Shown: piece after piece, positions 51,829-60,791 of the stretch
How the letters are laid out: each line of letters opens with the position of its first letter
Position numbering within the stretch: the stretch's first letter is position 1
NCBI RefSeq assembly: GCF_024158745.1
Contig: NZ_JAMZAW010000006.1
Location: forward strand, 186,001-250,000
Reading direction: 5' to 3'
DNA from: Paenibacillus tyrphae
GTDB lineage: Bacteria > Bacillota > Bacilli > Paenibacillales > NBRC-103111
DNA length: 64,000 bases
Notes under the pieces: generated by a model
What the model was told of the DNA's origin: nothing
Databases searched by the model: none
Seen by the model: the letters and a program-made list of their open reading frames with translations, nothing else
Program-made: the position numbers and the translations under genes

Positions 51829-52935
51829 GTGAGAAGGTTCGAATACGGCGATGATGAGATTAACGGTACGGAACTGCTGTTTTCCGTTGCTTCGATGATT
51901 CTCGGCCTCGGCGTATTGACGCTGCCGCGCGGCATCGCTAAAGTGGTGCCTTCGTCGGACGGTTGGATCGCCATTGTGATTGCCGGCCTATTGAGCATGG
52001 TCTTTACGTGGGTTTTGGCGATGCTGGCGATTCGCTTTCCCAAGCAGCCGTTCACCGAGTTTGCGCCCCGCATTGTCGGGAAACCGTTGGCTGCCGTCTT
52101 ATCCGTATTCTTCTTCATCGCGTTTGCCATGTTTTCCAGCTATGAGGTGCGGGGTGCGGCCGAGGTCGCTAAAGAATATTTATTTACCCGTACGCCGGTC
52201 GAAGTTATCGGCCTCATTTTTTTTCTGGTTGTCATTTATGCGGCGTCCGGGCCACGGGTAGGGATTGTGCGTCTGAATTTGCTGTTTCTTCCCTTCGTCA
52301 TCGTCGTTTTTGTGGTGGTGCTTGTGATGAACGCCGGTTTTTTCGAATTCGAGCAGCTGAAGCCCATAGGGATCAGCGATTGGAAAAAATTAGTTGTAGG
52401 CACCAAGGAAAGCTTGTTTTCGTTTTTGGGTTTTGAATCTGTCGTTTTTTATGCCGCTTTAATGAACCGGCCTAAGGATACGGTCAAGGCCGCCGTCATC
52501 GGCATCTCCATACCGCTTATCCTTTATACGGCATTGTTCATCGTGACAATAGGCGTCTTCTCGGCCAAGGCTACGGCGGAGCTGCAATATCCGGCGGTGG
52601 AGCTGGCCAAAGAAATTGAGGTACCCGGGGCGATTCTCGAACGGTTCGAGTCGTTTTTTTTTACGATTTGGTTGATGACGATCTTTAATTCCGCTGCGAT
52701 GACGCTTGACATTTGCATTTGGATCGCAGGCACGTTTTTTCGCCGGTCAAGCAAACGGACGGTAGCCTTCGCTTTGGCTCCGATCATTTATTTAGCCGGT
52801 TATTTGCCGAAGGATTTAACGCAGCTCGCCGCCTACGGGCGGTTGTTCAGCTATGTCGATGTGTTCGTCGGTATTTTGATCCCTTTGCTGCTGCTTGCGA
52901 TTGCCAAGCTTCGGGGGGTGTCGGGGCATGCTTAA
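51829..52935 (+). CDS. gerAB: Spore germinant receptor B subunit, operon 1
   Basis: A 368-residue membrane protein of the GerB/spore permease family within the APC superfamily, with about ten hydrophobic segments. It begins NGTELLFSVASMILGLGVLTLPR, split by the first helix break, and contains EVRGAAEVAKEYLFTRTP and GFESVVFYAALMNRP. B subunits are thought to bind the germinant. The start is GTG at 51829, seven bases after CGGAGGG; an upstream extension of the frame overlaps gerAA and lacks a ribosome binding site. Its stop overlaps the C subunit start by eight bases. Confidence 0.9.
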   Translation: MRRFEYGDDEINGTELLFSVASMILGLGVLTLPRGIAKVVPSSDGWIAIVIAGLLSMVFTWVLAMLAIRFPKQPFTEFAPRIVGKPLAAVLSVFFFIAFAMFSSYEVRGAAEVAKEYLFTRTPVEVIGLIFFLVVIYAASGPRVGIVRLNLLFLPFVIVVFVVVLVMNAGFFEFEQLKPIGISDWKKLVVGTKESLFSFLGFESVVFYAALMNRPKDTVKAAVIGISIPLILYTALFIVTIGVFSAKATAELQYPAVELAKEIEVPGAILERFESFFFTIWLMTIFNSAAMTLDICIWIAGTFFRRSSKRTVAFALAPIIYLAGYLPKDLTQLAAYGRLFSYVDVFVGILIPLLLLAIAKLRGVSGHA

Positions 52936-54151
52936 AACGCCGGTTTCCGTTTTGTTCACACTGGTTCTTCTGGTACTGACGGCCGGGTGCTGGGATCGTG
53001 TTGAAATCGATGAGCGCGGCTTTGTGATCGGTGTTGCGATTGATGTTCCAAGAACGTCCCATAAACCGGAGCAAAGAAAAGCGGGGGTGGAGAAGAAGCT
53101 GCGGGGCAAGGCGCGATATGCGGTAACGTATCAATTCGTCGTGCCCGGCAAGCTGCAGAGCGCCGGCGGTTCGAAAAGTTCCGCCTCGGGCCAAGCTTAT
53201 CTGAACTTAACGTCGGAAGGAGAAGCATTGTTCGATATCGACAAGCAGCTTGCGGGACGTGCGAGCCGCTTTCCGTATTACGAGCATTTAAAAGTAATCG
53301 CGATCTCGGATAAGGTTGCGGGGAACGACCATGAATTCGCCCGCGTGCTGGATTTTTTTCTGCGCGAGTCCGAGATGCGCCGCAGCGCCAAGGTATTCGT
53401 CACGGCAGGCGAAGCCCGGAACATATTGAATGTCGAGCCCAGCAACGAGAAGCTGCCGGTCATGTACATCAATTCCGTATCGGAGAATAGTGTAAAGAAC
53501 GCCAGTATCTTACCGGAAACCAAGCTGGGGGACATTCATGAGCAATTGCTCAGTCAACGAAGCTTTGTCGTGCAGCGGATGATGAGCGCAGAAGACAGGC
53601 ACGAGGTGAAGCTCGAAGGGGCGGCGGTAATCCGGGGAGAAAACTCGCAGATGGCCGGGGTGCTTGGGCCGGAAGACACGGAGGGCTTGAACTTGCTCAC
53701 CGGCAAATTTCGGACGGGAAATGTGAAAGCCGAAGTGAAAAATAAGTTGGTCGTATGCGATCTTACGATGAAGAAGCGAACCGTCGCTGCCGACGTCAGC
53801 GACCCGCAGCACATCCGTTTTACAATCCGTATCGAAGCGGAGGGCGCCATAGGCGAAAGCTACGCACGGTCGCTCGATTTATTTAAAAGAAAATCGGTGG
53901 ATATGGTAGAGAAGGCGGCGGAGCGGGAGATCGTCCGGATGACGAAGGCGACGGTCCACAAGCTGCAGCGCGATTTTCAGGCGGATGTGATTGGGCTCGG
54001 CGCCAACTTGCAGCAGAATCATTATAAAGTATGGAAACAGATCGGCGATCATTGGGAAAAGGGGCAGCGCTACTTTACGCAATGCGAAATCCAAGTGGAG
54101 CCTCGTGTCATTATTCGCCGGACCGGAACGGTAGACCGTTCGAACCGATAG
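52928..54151 (+). CDS. gerAC: Spore germinant receptor C subunit lipoprotein, operon 1
   Basis: A 407-residue lipoprotein. The signal peptide ends in LTAGCWDRVEIDERGFVIG, in which LTAGC is the lipobox and CWDRxEI is the hallmark of GerC proteins. The rest is the three-domain alpha/beta fold of the family, with TGCW-type start, KVFVTAGEARNIL and the late helix-rich part. It is anchored on the outer face of the spore inner membrane. The start overlaps the end of the B gene. Confidence 0.92.
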   Translation: MLKTPVSVLFTLVLLVLTAGCWDRVEIDERGFVIGVAIDVPRTSHKPEQRKAGVEKKLRGKARYAVTYQFVVPGKLQSAGGSKSSASGQAYLNLTSEGEALFDIDKQLAGRASRFPYYEHLKVIAISDKVAGNDHEFARVLDFFLRESEMRRSAKVFVTAGEARNILNVEPSNEKLPVMYINSVSENSVKNASILPETKLGDIHEQLLSQRSFVVQRMMSAEDRHEVKLEGAAVIRGENSQMAGVLGPEDTEGLNLLTGKFRTGNVKAEVKNKLVVCDLTMKKRTVAADVSDPQHIRFTIRIEAEGAIGESYARSLDLFKRKSVDMVEKAAEREIVRMTKATVHKLQRDFQADVIGLGANLQQNHYKVWKQIGDHWEKGQRYFTQCEIQVEPRVIIRRTGTVDRSNR

Positions 54152-54162
54152 GAGACGATTGT

Positions 54163-54315
54163 ATGATTCAACTTGTAAAGGAATATTCGCCGTCGGGCTC
54201 GATTTGGCTGTGTGCATTTTTATCTTGGGCCATCCCTTACACCATTTACCGGATTAACCGCAAGCTGCACGAGATTGCCGATCCGCCCTGGAAGAAGGAG
54301 GAACAGGAGAAATAG
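54163..54315 (+). CDS. Small single-helix membrane protein at the end of ger operon 1
   Basis: A 50-residue peptide, MIQLVKEYSPSGSIWLCAFL at the start, with one hydrophobic segment (SIWLCAFLSWAIPYTIY) and a charged tail ending KKEEQEK. It starts 11 bases after the C subunit with AGGAGACG. Many Bacillales germinant receptor operons carry small D subunits of two helices that tune receptor output; this one is shorter, with one helix. I infer a similar role. Its presence as a fourth gene is a useful marker of the operon type. Confidence 0.65.
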   Translation: MIQLVKEYSPSGSIWLCAFLSWAIPYTIYRINRKLHEIADPPWKKEEQEK

Positions 54316-54339
54316 GAGCGCGGGCGGTTCAACACTATT

Positions 54340-54374
54340 GTCAAAAGCCCTGTGCCGCGCACAGAGCTTTTGAC
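54340..54374. terminator. Strong hairpin between ger operon 1 and the repeat-protein gene
   Basis: A 15-bp stem with one mismatch, GTCAAAAGCCCTGTG (54340-54354) with 54360-54374, has a 5-base loop. The T-run is missing on both sides. It lies between convergent genes. Confidence 0.7.
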
Positions 54375-54384
54375 GTTGCAGACA

Positions 54385-56280
54385 TTACCGATGGCAAAAA
54401 AATTGCTCGATCCGGTTCAAATCAAGGCCGAAGTATACCCAGTAGCCGAAAGGCCCGTATCCGAACCAACGGAACCCGGCGATGGAATTGCGGCCGACAA
54501 ACGTCAGAAAGATCCAGTACTGCTGGCCGTTCGTTTGCCAAATGTACACGTACTGGAAACGGCATCGCCAGATGCTGCCCGGGTCAACAGCAAACGTTTG
54601 CGCCATTTTAGGAGGCGTATATGACGGCGGTGGGGACAGGGGAGCGCCCCCGGGTCCGGTTGGAGCGCCGCCGGGCCCACCGGGAGGTCCTGGAGGCCCG
54701 CCCGGGAAGCCCCCGGGACCACCGGGGAAGCTGCCGGGCCCAGCAGGAAAGCCGCCGGGTCCGCCGGGGAAGCCGTCCGGTCTGTCGGGGAAGCCGCCGG
54801 GTCCGCCGGGGAAGCCGCCGGGTCCAACGGGGAAACCTCCGGGCCCACCGGGGAAGCCGCCGGGCCCAGCAGGGAAGCCGCCGGGTCCACCGGGGAAACC
54901 TCCGGGCCCACCGGGGAAGCCGCCGGGTCCACCGGGGAAACCTCCGGGCCCACCGGGGAAGCCGCCGGGTCCACCGGGGAAACCTCCGGGCCCAACGGGG
55001 AAACCTCCGGGCCCACCGGGGAAACCTCCGGGCCCACCGGGGAAGCCGCCGGGTCCACCGGGGAAGCCGCCGGGTCCCGCGGGGAAGCCGCCGGGCCCAG
55101 CAGGGAAGCCGCCGGGTCCACCGGGGAAGCCGCCGGGTCCACCGGGGAAACCTCCGGGCCCCCCGGGGAAGCCGCCGGGCCCCCCGGGGAAGCCGCCGGG
55201 CCCAGCAGGGAAGCCGCCGGGTCCACCGGGGAAGCCGCCGGGTCCACCCGGGAAGCCGCCGGGCCCAGCAGGGAAACCTCCGGGCCCCCCGGGGAAGCCT
55301 CCGGGTCCAACGGGGAAACCTCCGGGTCCAACGGGGAAACCTCCGGGTCCACCGGGGAAACCTCCGGGCCCCCCGGGGAAGCCTCCGGGTCCACCGGGGA
55401 AACCTCCGGGCCCCCCGGGGAAGCCTCCGGGTCCACCGGGGAAACCGCCGGGTCCACCGGGGAAACCGCCGAGTCCCCCAGAGAAGTCGCCGGGCCCCCC
55501 GGGGAAGCCGTCCGGTCTGCCGGGCACCACTCCGGCCCCCGGAGCTGCGCTTGGTATGCCCTGGAATCCGGCCCCCGGAGCTCCGCCAGGCATGCCCTGG
55601 AATCCGGCCCCCGGAGCAGCGCCTGGTATGCCCTGGAATCCTGCGCCCGGAGCAGCGCCAGGCATGCCCTGGAATCCTGCGCCCGGAGCAGCGCCAGGCA
55701 TGCCCTGGAATCCTGCGCCCGGAGCAGCGCCAGGCATGCCCTGGAATTCGGCCCCTGGAGCAGCGCCAGGCATGCCCTGGAATCCTGCGCCCGGAGCAGC
55801 ACCAGGCATGCCTTGAAAGCCTGCGCCCGGAGCAGCGCCAGGCATGCCCTGGAATCCTGCGCCCGGAGCAGCACCAGGCATGCCTTGAAAGCCTGCGCCC
55901 GGAGCAGCGCCAGGCATGCCCTGGAATCCTGCGCCCGGAGCAGCGCCAGGCATGCCCTGGAATCCTGCGCCCGGAGCAGCGCCAGGCATGCCTTGGAATC
56001 CTGCGCCCGGAGCAGCGCCAGGCATGCCCTGGAATCCTGCGCCCGGAGCAGCGCCAGGCATGCCTTGGAACCCTGTGCCCGGAGCAGCGCCAGGCATGCC
56101 TTGGAACTCTGTGCCCGGAGCAGCGCCGGGCCAGCCTTGGAATCCTGCGCCCGGAGCGCCTCCATACGTACCGGGGCCCCCTCGTTCGTTAGGATATCGT
56201 TCCAGGCTTGCCGCATCGTCCGGCATCTCAGAAAAGAATTCATCATACGAATCGGTGTAAGGAATCTCTTCGTAACTCAT
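54385..56280 (-). CDS. Gly/Pro-rich tandem-repeat protein with conserved C-terminal domain
   Basis: A 631-residue protein. Residues 1-35 ([19 protein letters not shown]) are acidic. About 17 copies of a 12-residue unit [12 protein letters not shown] follow, then roughly 40 copies of a 7-residue unit GGFPGGP with V, A or D variants. The last 80 residues are a globular, aromatic-rich domain ([38 protein letters not shown]). The repeats are not strict Gly-X-Y, since a Pro breaks the register, so it is collagen-like in composition only; an elastin-like or spore-surface filament protein is plausible. AGGGAGAGG precedes ATG 56280. It faces the germination operon. Other strand readings of the repeat are shadows. 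Confidence 0.8.
   Translation of the reverse strand: MSYEEIPYTDSYDEFFSEMPDDAASLERYPNERGGPGTYGGAPGAGFQGWPGAAPGTEFQGMPGAAPGTGFQGMPGAAPGAGFQGMPGAAPGAGFQGMPGAAPGAGFQGMPGAAPGAGFQGMPGAAPGAGFQGMPGAAPGAGFQGMPGAAPGAGFQGMPGAAPGAGFQGMPGAAPGAEFQGMPGAAPGAGFQGMPGAAPGAGFQGMPGAAPGAGFQGIPGAAPGAGFQGMPGGAPGAGFQGIPSAAPGAGVVPGRPDGFPGGPGDFSGGLGGFPGGPGGFPGGPGGFPGGPGGFPGGPGGFPGGPGGFPGGPGGFPVGPGGFPVGPGGFPGGPGGFPAGPGGFPGGPGGFPGGPGGFPAGPGGFPGGPGGFPGGPGGFPGGPGGFPGGPGGFPAGPGGFPAGPGGFPGGPGGFPGGPGGFPGGPGGFPVGPGGFPGGPGGFPGGPGGFPGGPGGFPGGPGGFPGGPGGFPAGPGGFPGGPGGFPVGPGGFPGGPGGFPDRPDGFPGGPGGFPAGPGSFPGGPGGFPGGPPGPPGGPGGAPTGPGGAPLSPPPSYTPPKMAQTFAVDPGSIWRCRFQYVYIWQTNGQQYWIFLTFVGRNSIAGFRWFGYGPFGYWVYFGLDLNRIEQFFCHR
54650..56160 (-). 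repeat. Two tandem coding repeat arrays (36 bp and 21 bp)
   Basis: From about 55540 to 56160 a 36-bp unit (coding 12 residues) repeats some 17 times with few differences. From about 54650 to 55530 a 21-bp unit (coding 7 residues) repeats about 40 times. Near-identity between neighbouring units points to recent expansion and likely length variation between strains. Exact copy numbers should be counted by machine. Confidence 0.85.
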
Positions 56281-56431
56281 GATATCCTCTCCCTTTTTGA
56301 CTTGGTAGGAAGCATACGCACTATGATAAATGCCCATAATCTTTACCAAGTATATGAGACGGGTGCCCAAACGTGACCGGAAAAAAGGGAGGGCTTGTTT
56401 CTTTTTTCACAGAAAAGGTCAGCATAATAAT

Positions 56432-56851
56432 CTACTTCGGGCCGACCTGCTCTCTTTCGTTCACTTCAATGGCCTCCTCGGCATTATGTTTACCGTAGCC
56501 CGGCTGCCTGTAATCCGAGCTGCTCAGCTTCTCCATGATCCGCATCTTCTCGATATGTCCGCGCGTTTCAGGCGTCCCCAGCCGATAGATCATAGCGTAC
56601 AGCTCCCGTATTTGGGAGTTGTACTCATCTGTTGCTTCGTCATGGTCCGCCGATTTGTATGGCACTCCCGCGCGGGCGAACGTCTTTTCCGTTTCGACCT
56701 CGTAACTGCTCATAAGCCGCCGCAGCTCCCGAATTTCCTGATCGGTGGCTTCCACCGCATATTCATAGGAGTAGTTTCCAAGATCCGCGAGGGTCTGCGC
56801 ATCCTCAATCGTGCCTGAACCGACGGAAACGTAATAGCTTTTTTTGAACAT
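56432..56851 (-). CDS. Conserved-looking hypothetical protein, 139 residues
   Basis: The protein starts MFKKSYYVSVGSGTIEDAQT and continues NYSYEYAVEATDQEIRELRR, then a helical part with HDEATDEYNSQIRELYAMIY and an acidic tail. No signal peptide, membrane helix or catalytic motif is visible. The layout of a short beta hairpin and long helices resembles small Bacillales proteins sometimes annotated as hydrolases without support. It starts after GGGAGGGG. It lies between the repeat-protein gene and the permease gene on the same strand, with 151 bases to the former that show no clear terminator. Confidence 0.65.
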   Translation of the reverse strand: MFKKSYYVSVGSGTIEDAQTLADLGNYSYEYAVEATDQEIRELRRLMSSYEVETEKTFARAGVPYKSADHDEATDEYNSQIRELYAMIYRLGTPETRGHIEKMRIMEKLSSSDYRQPGYGKHNAEEAIEVNEREQVGPK

Positions 56852-56919
56852 AGTAAACCCCTCCCGTTAAGAAAAACGTAACTCTTCTTAACCTGGAGGA
56901 GAGATTCCCAAACATTTTT

Positions 56920-58329
56920 TCAACTCAAAAAGATTGCCACAATTGCCGTAACGATCAGCCCCGCGACGACGGGCTTCAAATTGCGCCGCGCCAGTTCGAA
57001 CGGATCGACGCCGCAGATGGCGGCCGCCGGGATAAGTGCCCACGGCACAAGGGTACCTCCGCCGACCCAGATCGCGGCGATCTGCCCGAGCGCGGTCAGC
57101 GTGGCAATCCCCGAGCCGATAGCGGCCGCAAAAAGACGGGCGATCGAGCCGGCCAGCGAAATGCCGGAGAAGCCGGAGCCGTCGAGACCGGTAATGGCGC
57201 CGACGGCCGTCAGCGTGACCGCGCCGATCGCCTGATTGAGCGGCACAGCGTGGGCAAGCGCATAGCCTAGATCGTTGACAAGACCATGCGAACCTTCGGG
57301 CAGCACACTGCCGAACATGTCCGTAAGCGCCGAGTCGCCAAGGTAAAAGAACGCGGCTATCGGGATGACCGGTCCGAATACCTTAAAGCCGAACAAGAAG
57401 CCATCGACCAAATAGCCGGTTGCCCGCTCCAGCCCTTTCCCTCGGTGCGTCAGCAGCGAGATGAGCAGCATCGCAAGCAGCGCGGTTCCGCCGACAAGCG
57501 CAGTGGCATCGCCGCCTTGCAGCTTAAACGCGAACATGGCGGCCACATCGGCGGCGAACAGCAGCGCGATGATCCACGCCAACGCAACCCGGCCCGTGCG
57601 CGGCAGCAGGGATGCTTTTGCCTCCGTTTGGCCGGCTCCTGTCTCATATGCCGCTTCTGCACTGCCGCCGCTTGGCGTAAGCTGTCCTTGCCGCATCTCG
57701 CGGCGCAGCATCCAGAAGGCGGCGACTGTCGTCACGGCGCCCATGACGATGACGAGCGGCACGCTGGCTTCCATGACGGCCGCAACAGGGATGCCTGCCG
57801 CATCAGCCGTCAGTTTCGGCGCGCCCTGGATGACATAGTCGCCGGACAACGCGATGCCGTGGCCGAACAGGTTCATGGCCATTGCTGCGCCGATCGCGGG
57901 CAGGCCTACCCTTAAAGCAGCCGGCAGCAGGACCGCACCTACCAGCGCAACGGCCGGGGACGGCCAGAAAAAGCACGACATCGCCATCATGAGAAAGCCA
58001 ATGACCCAGAAAGCAAGCGCCGGGGTCCGGATGAATCGGGCAAACGGCGAGATCATGGTCTCGCCTACGCCGCTCTTTTCCAGCACCTTGCTCATCGCCA
58101 CGACGATACAAATGATCAGGATCGTGCCGAGCAGCTCTTTCATGGCATAAATAAAGCTGTTGAATACGCCGCCGACCGCAGCGTGAAGCGATCCCGTCGA
58201 GAACAGCCCGATCAGCACAATGCCGGTAATGCAGACGATCGTCGTATCCCGGCGCATCACCATGAATCCGATAATCAGCAAAACGAACAGCAGATACGCA
58301 TAATGAAGTGAAATTAAAGTGACACCCAA
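56920..58329 (-). CDS. Ion-transporter-type permease (about 12 membrane segments)
   Basis: A membrane protein of about 469 residues. It has two similar halves with re-entrant-like Gly/Pro-rich stretches (CFFWPSPAVALVGAVLLPAAL and GVDPFELARR near the end), as seen in the ion transporter superfamily (GntP, DcuC, CitM-type carriers). The substrate is probably an organic anion, but I cannot name it. A frame opens with GTG at 58344, but the SD-like GGAGGTGG overlaps it and is well placed for TTG at 58329, which I use. It stands alone behind the terminator of the HAD gene. Confidence 0.72.
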   Translation of the reverse strand: MGVTLISLHYAYLLFVLLIIGFMVMRRDTTIVCITGIVLIGLFSTGSLHAAVGGVFNSFIYAMKELLGTILIICIVVAMSKVLEKSGVGETMISPFARFIRTPALAFWVIGFLMMAMSCFFWPSPAVALVGAVLLPAALRVGLPAIGAAMAMNLFGHGIALSGDYVIQGAPKLTADAAGIPVAAVMEASVPLVIVMGAVTTVAAFWMLRREMRQGQLTPSGGSAEAAYETGAGQTEAKASLLPRTGRVALAWIIALLFAADVAAMFAFKLQGGDATALVGGTALLAMLLISLLTHRGKGLERATGYLVDGFLFGFKVFGPVIPIAAFFYLGDSALTDMFGSVLPEGSHGLVNDLGYALAHAVPLNQAIGAVTLTAVGAITGLDGSGFSGISLAGSIARLFAAAIGSGIATLTALGQIAAIWVGGGTLVPWALIPAAAICGVDPFELARRNLKPVVAGLIVTAIVAIFLS

Positions 58330-58452
58330 CCATCCCACCTCCACTGGACAAAAGCCTAAAGCCTTTGTACTTACCAGCGTATGCGGACAGCGGAAAAGGG
58401 TGAGAACATGCTGTGCTTTTGCCGATGGACCAAGCGTCGGGACAAGAACGCC

Positions 58453-58478
58453 AAAAAGACCGCTCCAGGAGCGGTCCG
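58453..58478 (-). terminator. Rho-independent terminator of the HAD gene
   Basis: On the minus strand GACCGCTCC and GGAGCGGTC form a 9-bp stem with a one-base loop written in the sequence (in practice a slightly larger loop), followed by TTTTT (58453-58457). It lies about 90 bases past the HAD stop. Confidence 0.75.
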
Positions 58479-58564
58479 GCTATTCTGTACAAATTTTATA
58501 TACTCACTAAACGCGCTTGTCCGATAAGACCAGAACGTGACCCGTCCCAATCCGGCATCAAGCC

Positions 58565-59383
58565 TCAGTTGCCGCTCCCTACTTCTTCGCGGCGCAGCAC
58601 GAATTTCTCGACGACGTGTTTGACGCCGTCCTCATTATTGCTGAAAGTCACATAATCGGCGATTTCTTTCAACGATTCGACGGCATTGCCCATCGCGACG
58701 CCAAGCCCTGCCACTTCCAGCATTTCGCGGTCGTTCCAGCTGTCTCCGATACCGATGACTTGCTCGAGCCCGATGCCGAAATGCTCGGCCAGATGCGCAA
58801 GCGCATGTCCTTTGGTGCCTTCGATGTGCACGATTTCCAGAAAATGCGGCTTCGATTTCGTAATATGCACCTGCCCGCCGGTCAAGCCGCGGAGCCGCTC
58901 CGCGACCCGGTCCAGCAGCTCCGGTTCGTCGATGATCAGCAGCTTCATCGAAGGCTGAGCCGCCAGCTCTCCGAAGTTCGGGTACACGGTATAAGGGATT
59001 TTCGAAAGCGCGGCGTACGCTTTCGCTTTATCGTTGTCTTCCTTGACATACAGCACATCGTCCACGTACGTTTGCAGATGCAATCCTTCGGATTCGCAAA
59101 AATCGAAAATGAGCCGCGCCGCGTCGGCAGGCACGGTCCGTTCGTACAAGATGCGTCCGTCGATTGAATTTTTGACGAGCGACCCTTGATATGTAATCAG
59201 CGGCACATTCAGTTCCAGCTGACCGGCGAGCTGCTTGGCTGAGGCGTACATGCGTCCGGTGGCCAGCGTAACGATTACGCCTTCGGCCAGCGCTGCGGCA
59301 AGTGCCCCTTTGGTTCCTTCCGTGATCTGCTTCTCGTCGTTGATCAGCGTATCGTCGATGTCGATTGCAAGCATTTTGTACAT
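58565..59383 (-). CDS. Cof-type HAD-superfamily phosphatase
   Basis: A 272-residue enzyme. Motif I is IDIDDTLIND (the first Asp is the nucleophile), motif II LATGR, and motifs III/IV GHALAHLAEHFGI with GIGDSWNDREML. The C2 cap between residues about 85 and 185 marks the Cof/YwpJ group, which dephosphorylates sugar phosphates, FMN-like or phospholipid-type substrates. It acts in the cytosol. The start follows GGGAGTGGAG. It has its own promoter within the end of the upstream gerAB-type gene. Confidence 0.9.
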   Translation of the reverse strand: MYKMLAIDIDDTLINDEKQITEGTKGALAAALAEGVIVTLATGRMYASAKQLAGQLELNVPLITYQGSLVKNSIDGRILYERTVPADAARLIFDFCESEGLHLQTYVDDVLYVKEDNDKAKAYAALSKIPYTVYPNFGELAAQPSMKLLIIDEPELLDRVAERLRGLTGGQVHITKSKPHFLEIVHIEGTKGHALAHLAEHFGIGLEQVIGIGDSWNDREMLEVAGLGVAMGNAVESLKEIADYVTFSNNEDGVKHVVEKFVLRREEVGSGN

Positions 59384-59420
59384 GGTGCGGTCTCCACTCC
59401 CGTAATGTCAAATTGCCCTC

Positions 59421-59448
59421 ATTATAACGCACGGCGCATATTTTTCAA
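59421..59448 (-). promoter_or_regulatory. SigA-type promoter of the HAD gene
   Basis: On the minus strand TTGAAA (59443-59448) and TATAAT (59421-59426) are 16 bases apart, 38 bases before the HAD start. The -35 box overlaps the last codons of the germinant receptor B gene. This lets the HAD gene be expressed in vegetative cells independently of the spore operon. Confidence 0.65.
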
Positions 59449-60542
59449 GCTTTTTTGTTCGTGCGCTTGAGCAGAGAGGCAGATTGACGAAGGATAAAGT
59501 ACAAGAGCGGAATGCAGCAGATGGAAATAAAAAACACGCGCAGCGCAGAGGTGCCTTGGACTTGAATCGTTTCCGCAGGGCCATAGGAAAGCCGCAGAGC
59601 AAAGCCCAGCATCAGCGTGGCAAGGACGAACGTAAGAGGCCTGGCATCCTTTTGCCCGAGCAGATACGCGAGCGATTGAGTGGCGATATACAGCAGACCC
59701 GCCGTCTTGATCAGCAGAGTCGTCGACCAAACCGAGATGAGCACGGGATCGAGATTTTCCAGAATCTCCCCCATTTGTACGAAGCGGAGCATGTCCATTA
59801 AAGGATACCGCAGATGGCTGCCCAGCTTCGGCCCGAACAGCAGGAGGCACATGAGCCAATAAACCAGGATGGACAGAAACGCGACCAAACCGGCCAGTGC
59901 CATGGAACGGAAGGACCGGCCGTTCGTCCTGAAGCGGTGCAGGATCAGCAGCACCAGCGTCATTTCGGAAAACCAACTCGTGCTGTAAAAAGTGGACTTC
60001 CACCATTTGGGAAAATCGAAATGCGTTAGCAGGCCGTAAGCGGCCAGATAGTTTAGCTTGTTGAGCATCAAAGGAATGACAGCGAAGATGGCGGTAAACA
60101 CCAGCAGAAAAAAGCCGTCTGCCATGTACATAATGGCGGTCAGCCCGGATCGGGCCACGACGGCGGTGCAAAAAAAGAACAGCAGCATGACGACCCAGCC
60201 CGGCGTGTCGTTCAAGTAAACGGTACCGAAAAAATCGCTGAAGTTCTGCACGTTCAGGGCGTTCAGAAACGTGATATAGTAAACGATCCCGGCTACGAAA
60301 AACCGGTGGAGCCATTTCCCGACGATGCGCTCTCCGTAAGTAAGCCACGACTCCGACTGCCCCTCGCCTACGCGAACGGCGCAATAAATCAAGCCCAAGC
60401 TGATCGCATAAGCCGATGCGAGCGACAGCCAGCCTTGATAATCCGCTTTCTCCAGCAGGGACCGGATCATAAAAGCAAAGGGAGCCGAGATCAAGTAGAG
60501 CATCCAGAAACGCATCATCTGACCGGTGGTAAACGTCTTCAT
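59445..60542 (-). CDS. gerAB: Spore germinant receptor B subunit, operon 2
   Basis: A 365-residue GerB-family permease with about ten hydrophobic segments. It begins KTFTTGQMMRFWMLYLISAP and contains YYITFLNALNVQNFSDFFG and GPKLGSHLRYPLMDMLR, as in other B subunits. In this operon it comes last, after A, C and a small gene, a different order from operon 1. The start follows TTGGAGGAG. The germinant is unknown. Divergence from the B subunit of operon 1 suggests a different ligand. Confidence 0.88.
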   Translation of the reverse strand: MKTFTTGQMMRFWMLYLISAPFAFMIRSLLEKADYQGWLSLASAYAISLGLIYCAVRVGEGQSESWLTYGERIVGKWLHRFFVAGIVYYITFLNALNVQNFSDFFGTVYLNDTPGWVVMLLFFFCTAVVARSGLTAIMYMADGFFLLVFTAIFAVIPLMLNKLNYLAAYGLLTHFDFPKWWKSTFYSTSWFSEMTLVLLILHRFRTNGRSFRSMALAGLVAFLSILVYWLMCLLLFGPKLGSHLRYPLMDMLRFVQMGEILENLDPVLISVWSTTLLIKTAGLLYIATQSLAYLLGQKDARPLTFVLATLMLGFALRLSYGPAETIQVQGTSALRVFFISICCIPLLYFILRQSASLLKRTNKKA

Positions 60543-60563
60543 CGGATCTCCTCCAAGGACCGG

Positions 60564-60785
60564 TTATTTCAGCGAAAAGAGCGAATCTGCCCACCCGAAC
60601 AGCGCATAAACGACGATTTCCGGGCGCGGAAAGTTTTTGTACACCTCGTTCATGACATTGTAGACGAGCACGCTGCCGAGAAGCAGGCAGAAGACCGTTT
60701 TCTCCCGCCGGCTGCGGGTTTTCAGCGTTTTCCATTCAAACCAGCCGATTGCCATACATACTGCCGCCACTAGCCATACCGGCAC
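60564..60785 (-). CDS. Small two-helix membrane protein in ger operon 2 (D-subunit-like)
   Basis: A 73-residue protein with two hydrophobic segments (VWLVAAVCMAIGWFEW and VFCLLLGSVLVYNVM) separated by a basic loop, KTLKTRSRREKT. Size and topology match the D subunits of some Bacillus germinant receptors, which modulate germination rate. It starts at GTG 60785, six bases after the C subunit stop, and is followed 21 bases later by the B subunit gene. The assignment rests on topology and position. Confidence 0.7.
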   Translation of the reverse strand: MPVWLVAAVCMAIGWFEWKTLKTRSRREKTVFCLLLGSVLVYNVMNEVYKNFPRPEIVVYALFGWADSLFSLK

Positions 60786-60791
60786 GAACGA

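Noticed and set aside
54650-56160. Tandem repeats as a CRISPR array
   Set aside because: The units are contiguous coding repeats with no unique spacers.
54482-56192. Long open frames on the plus strand through the repeat region that read as Pro-rich collagen-like proteins
   Set aside because: They arise because the GC-rich repeat is open in many frames. They lack a ribosome binding site and any unique N- or C-terminal domain, whereas the minus-strand frame has both.
54504-56246. Second minus-strand frame through the same repeats (Ala/Ser/Pro-rich)
   Set aside because: It is out of frame with the start at 56280 and has no ribosome binding site or globular ends.
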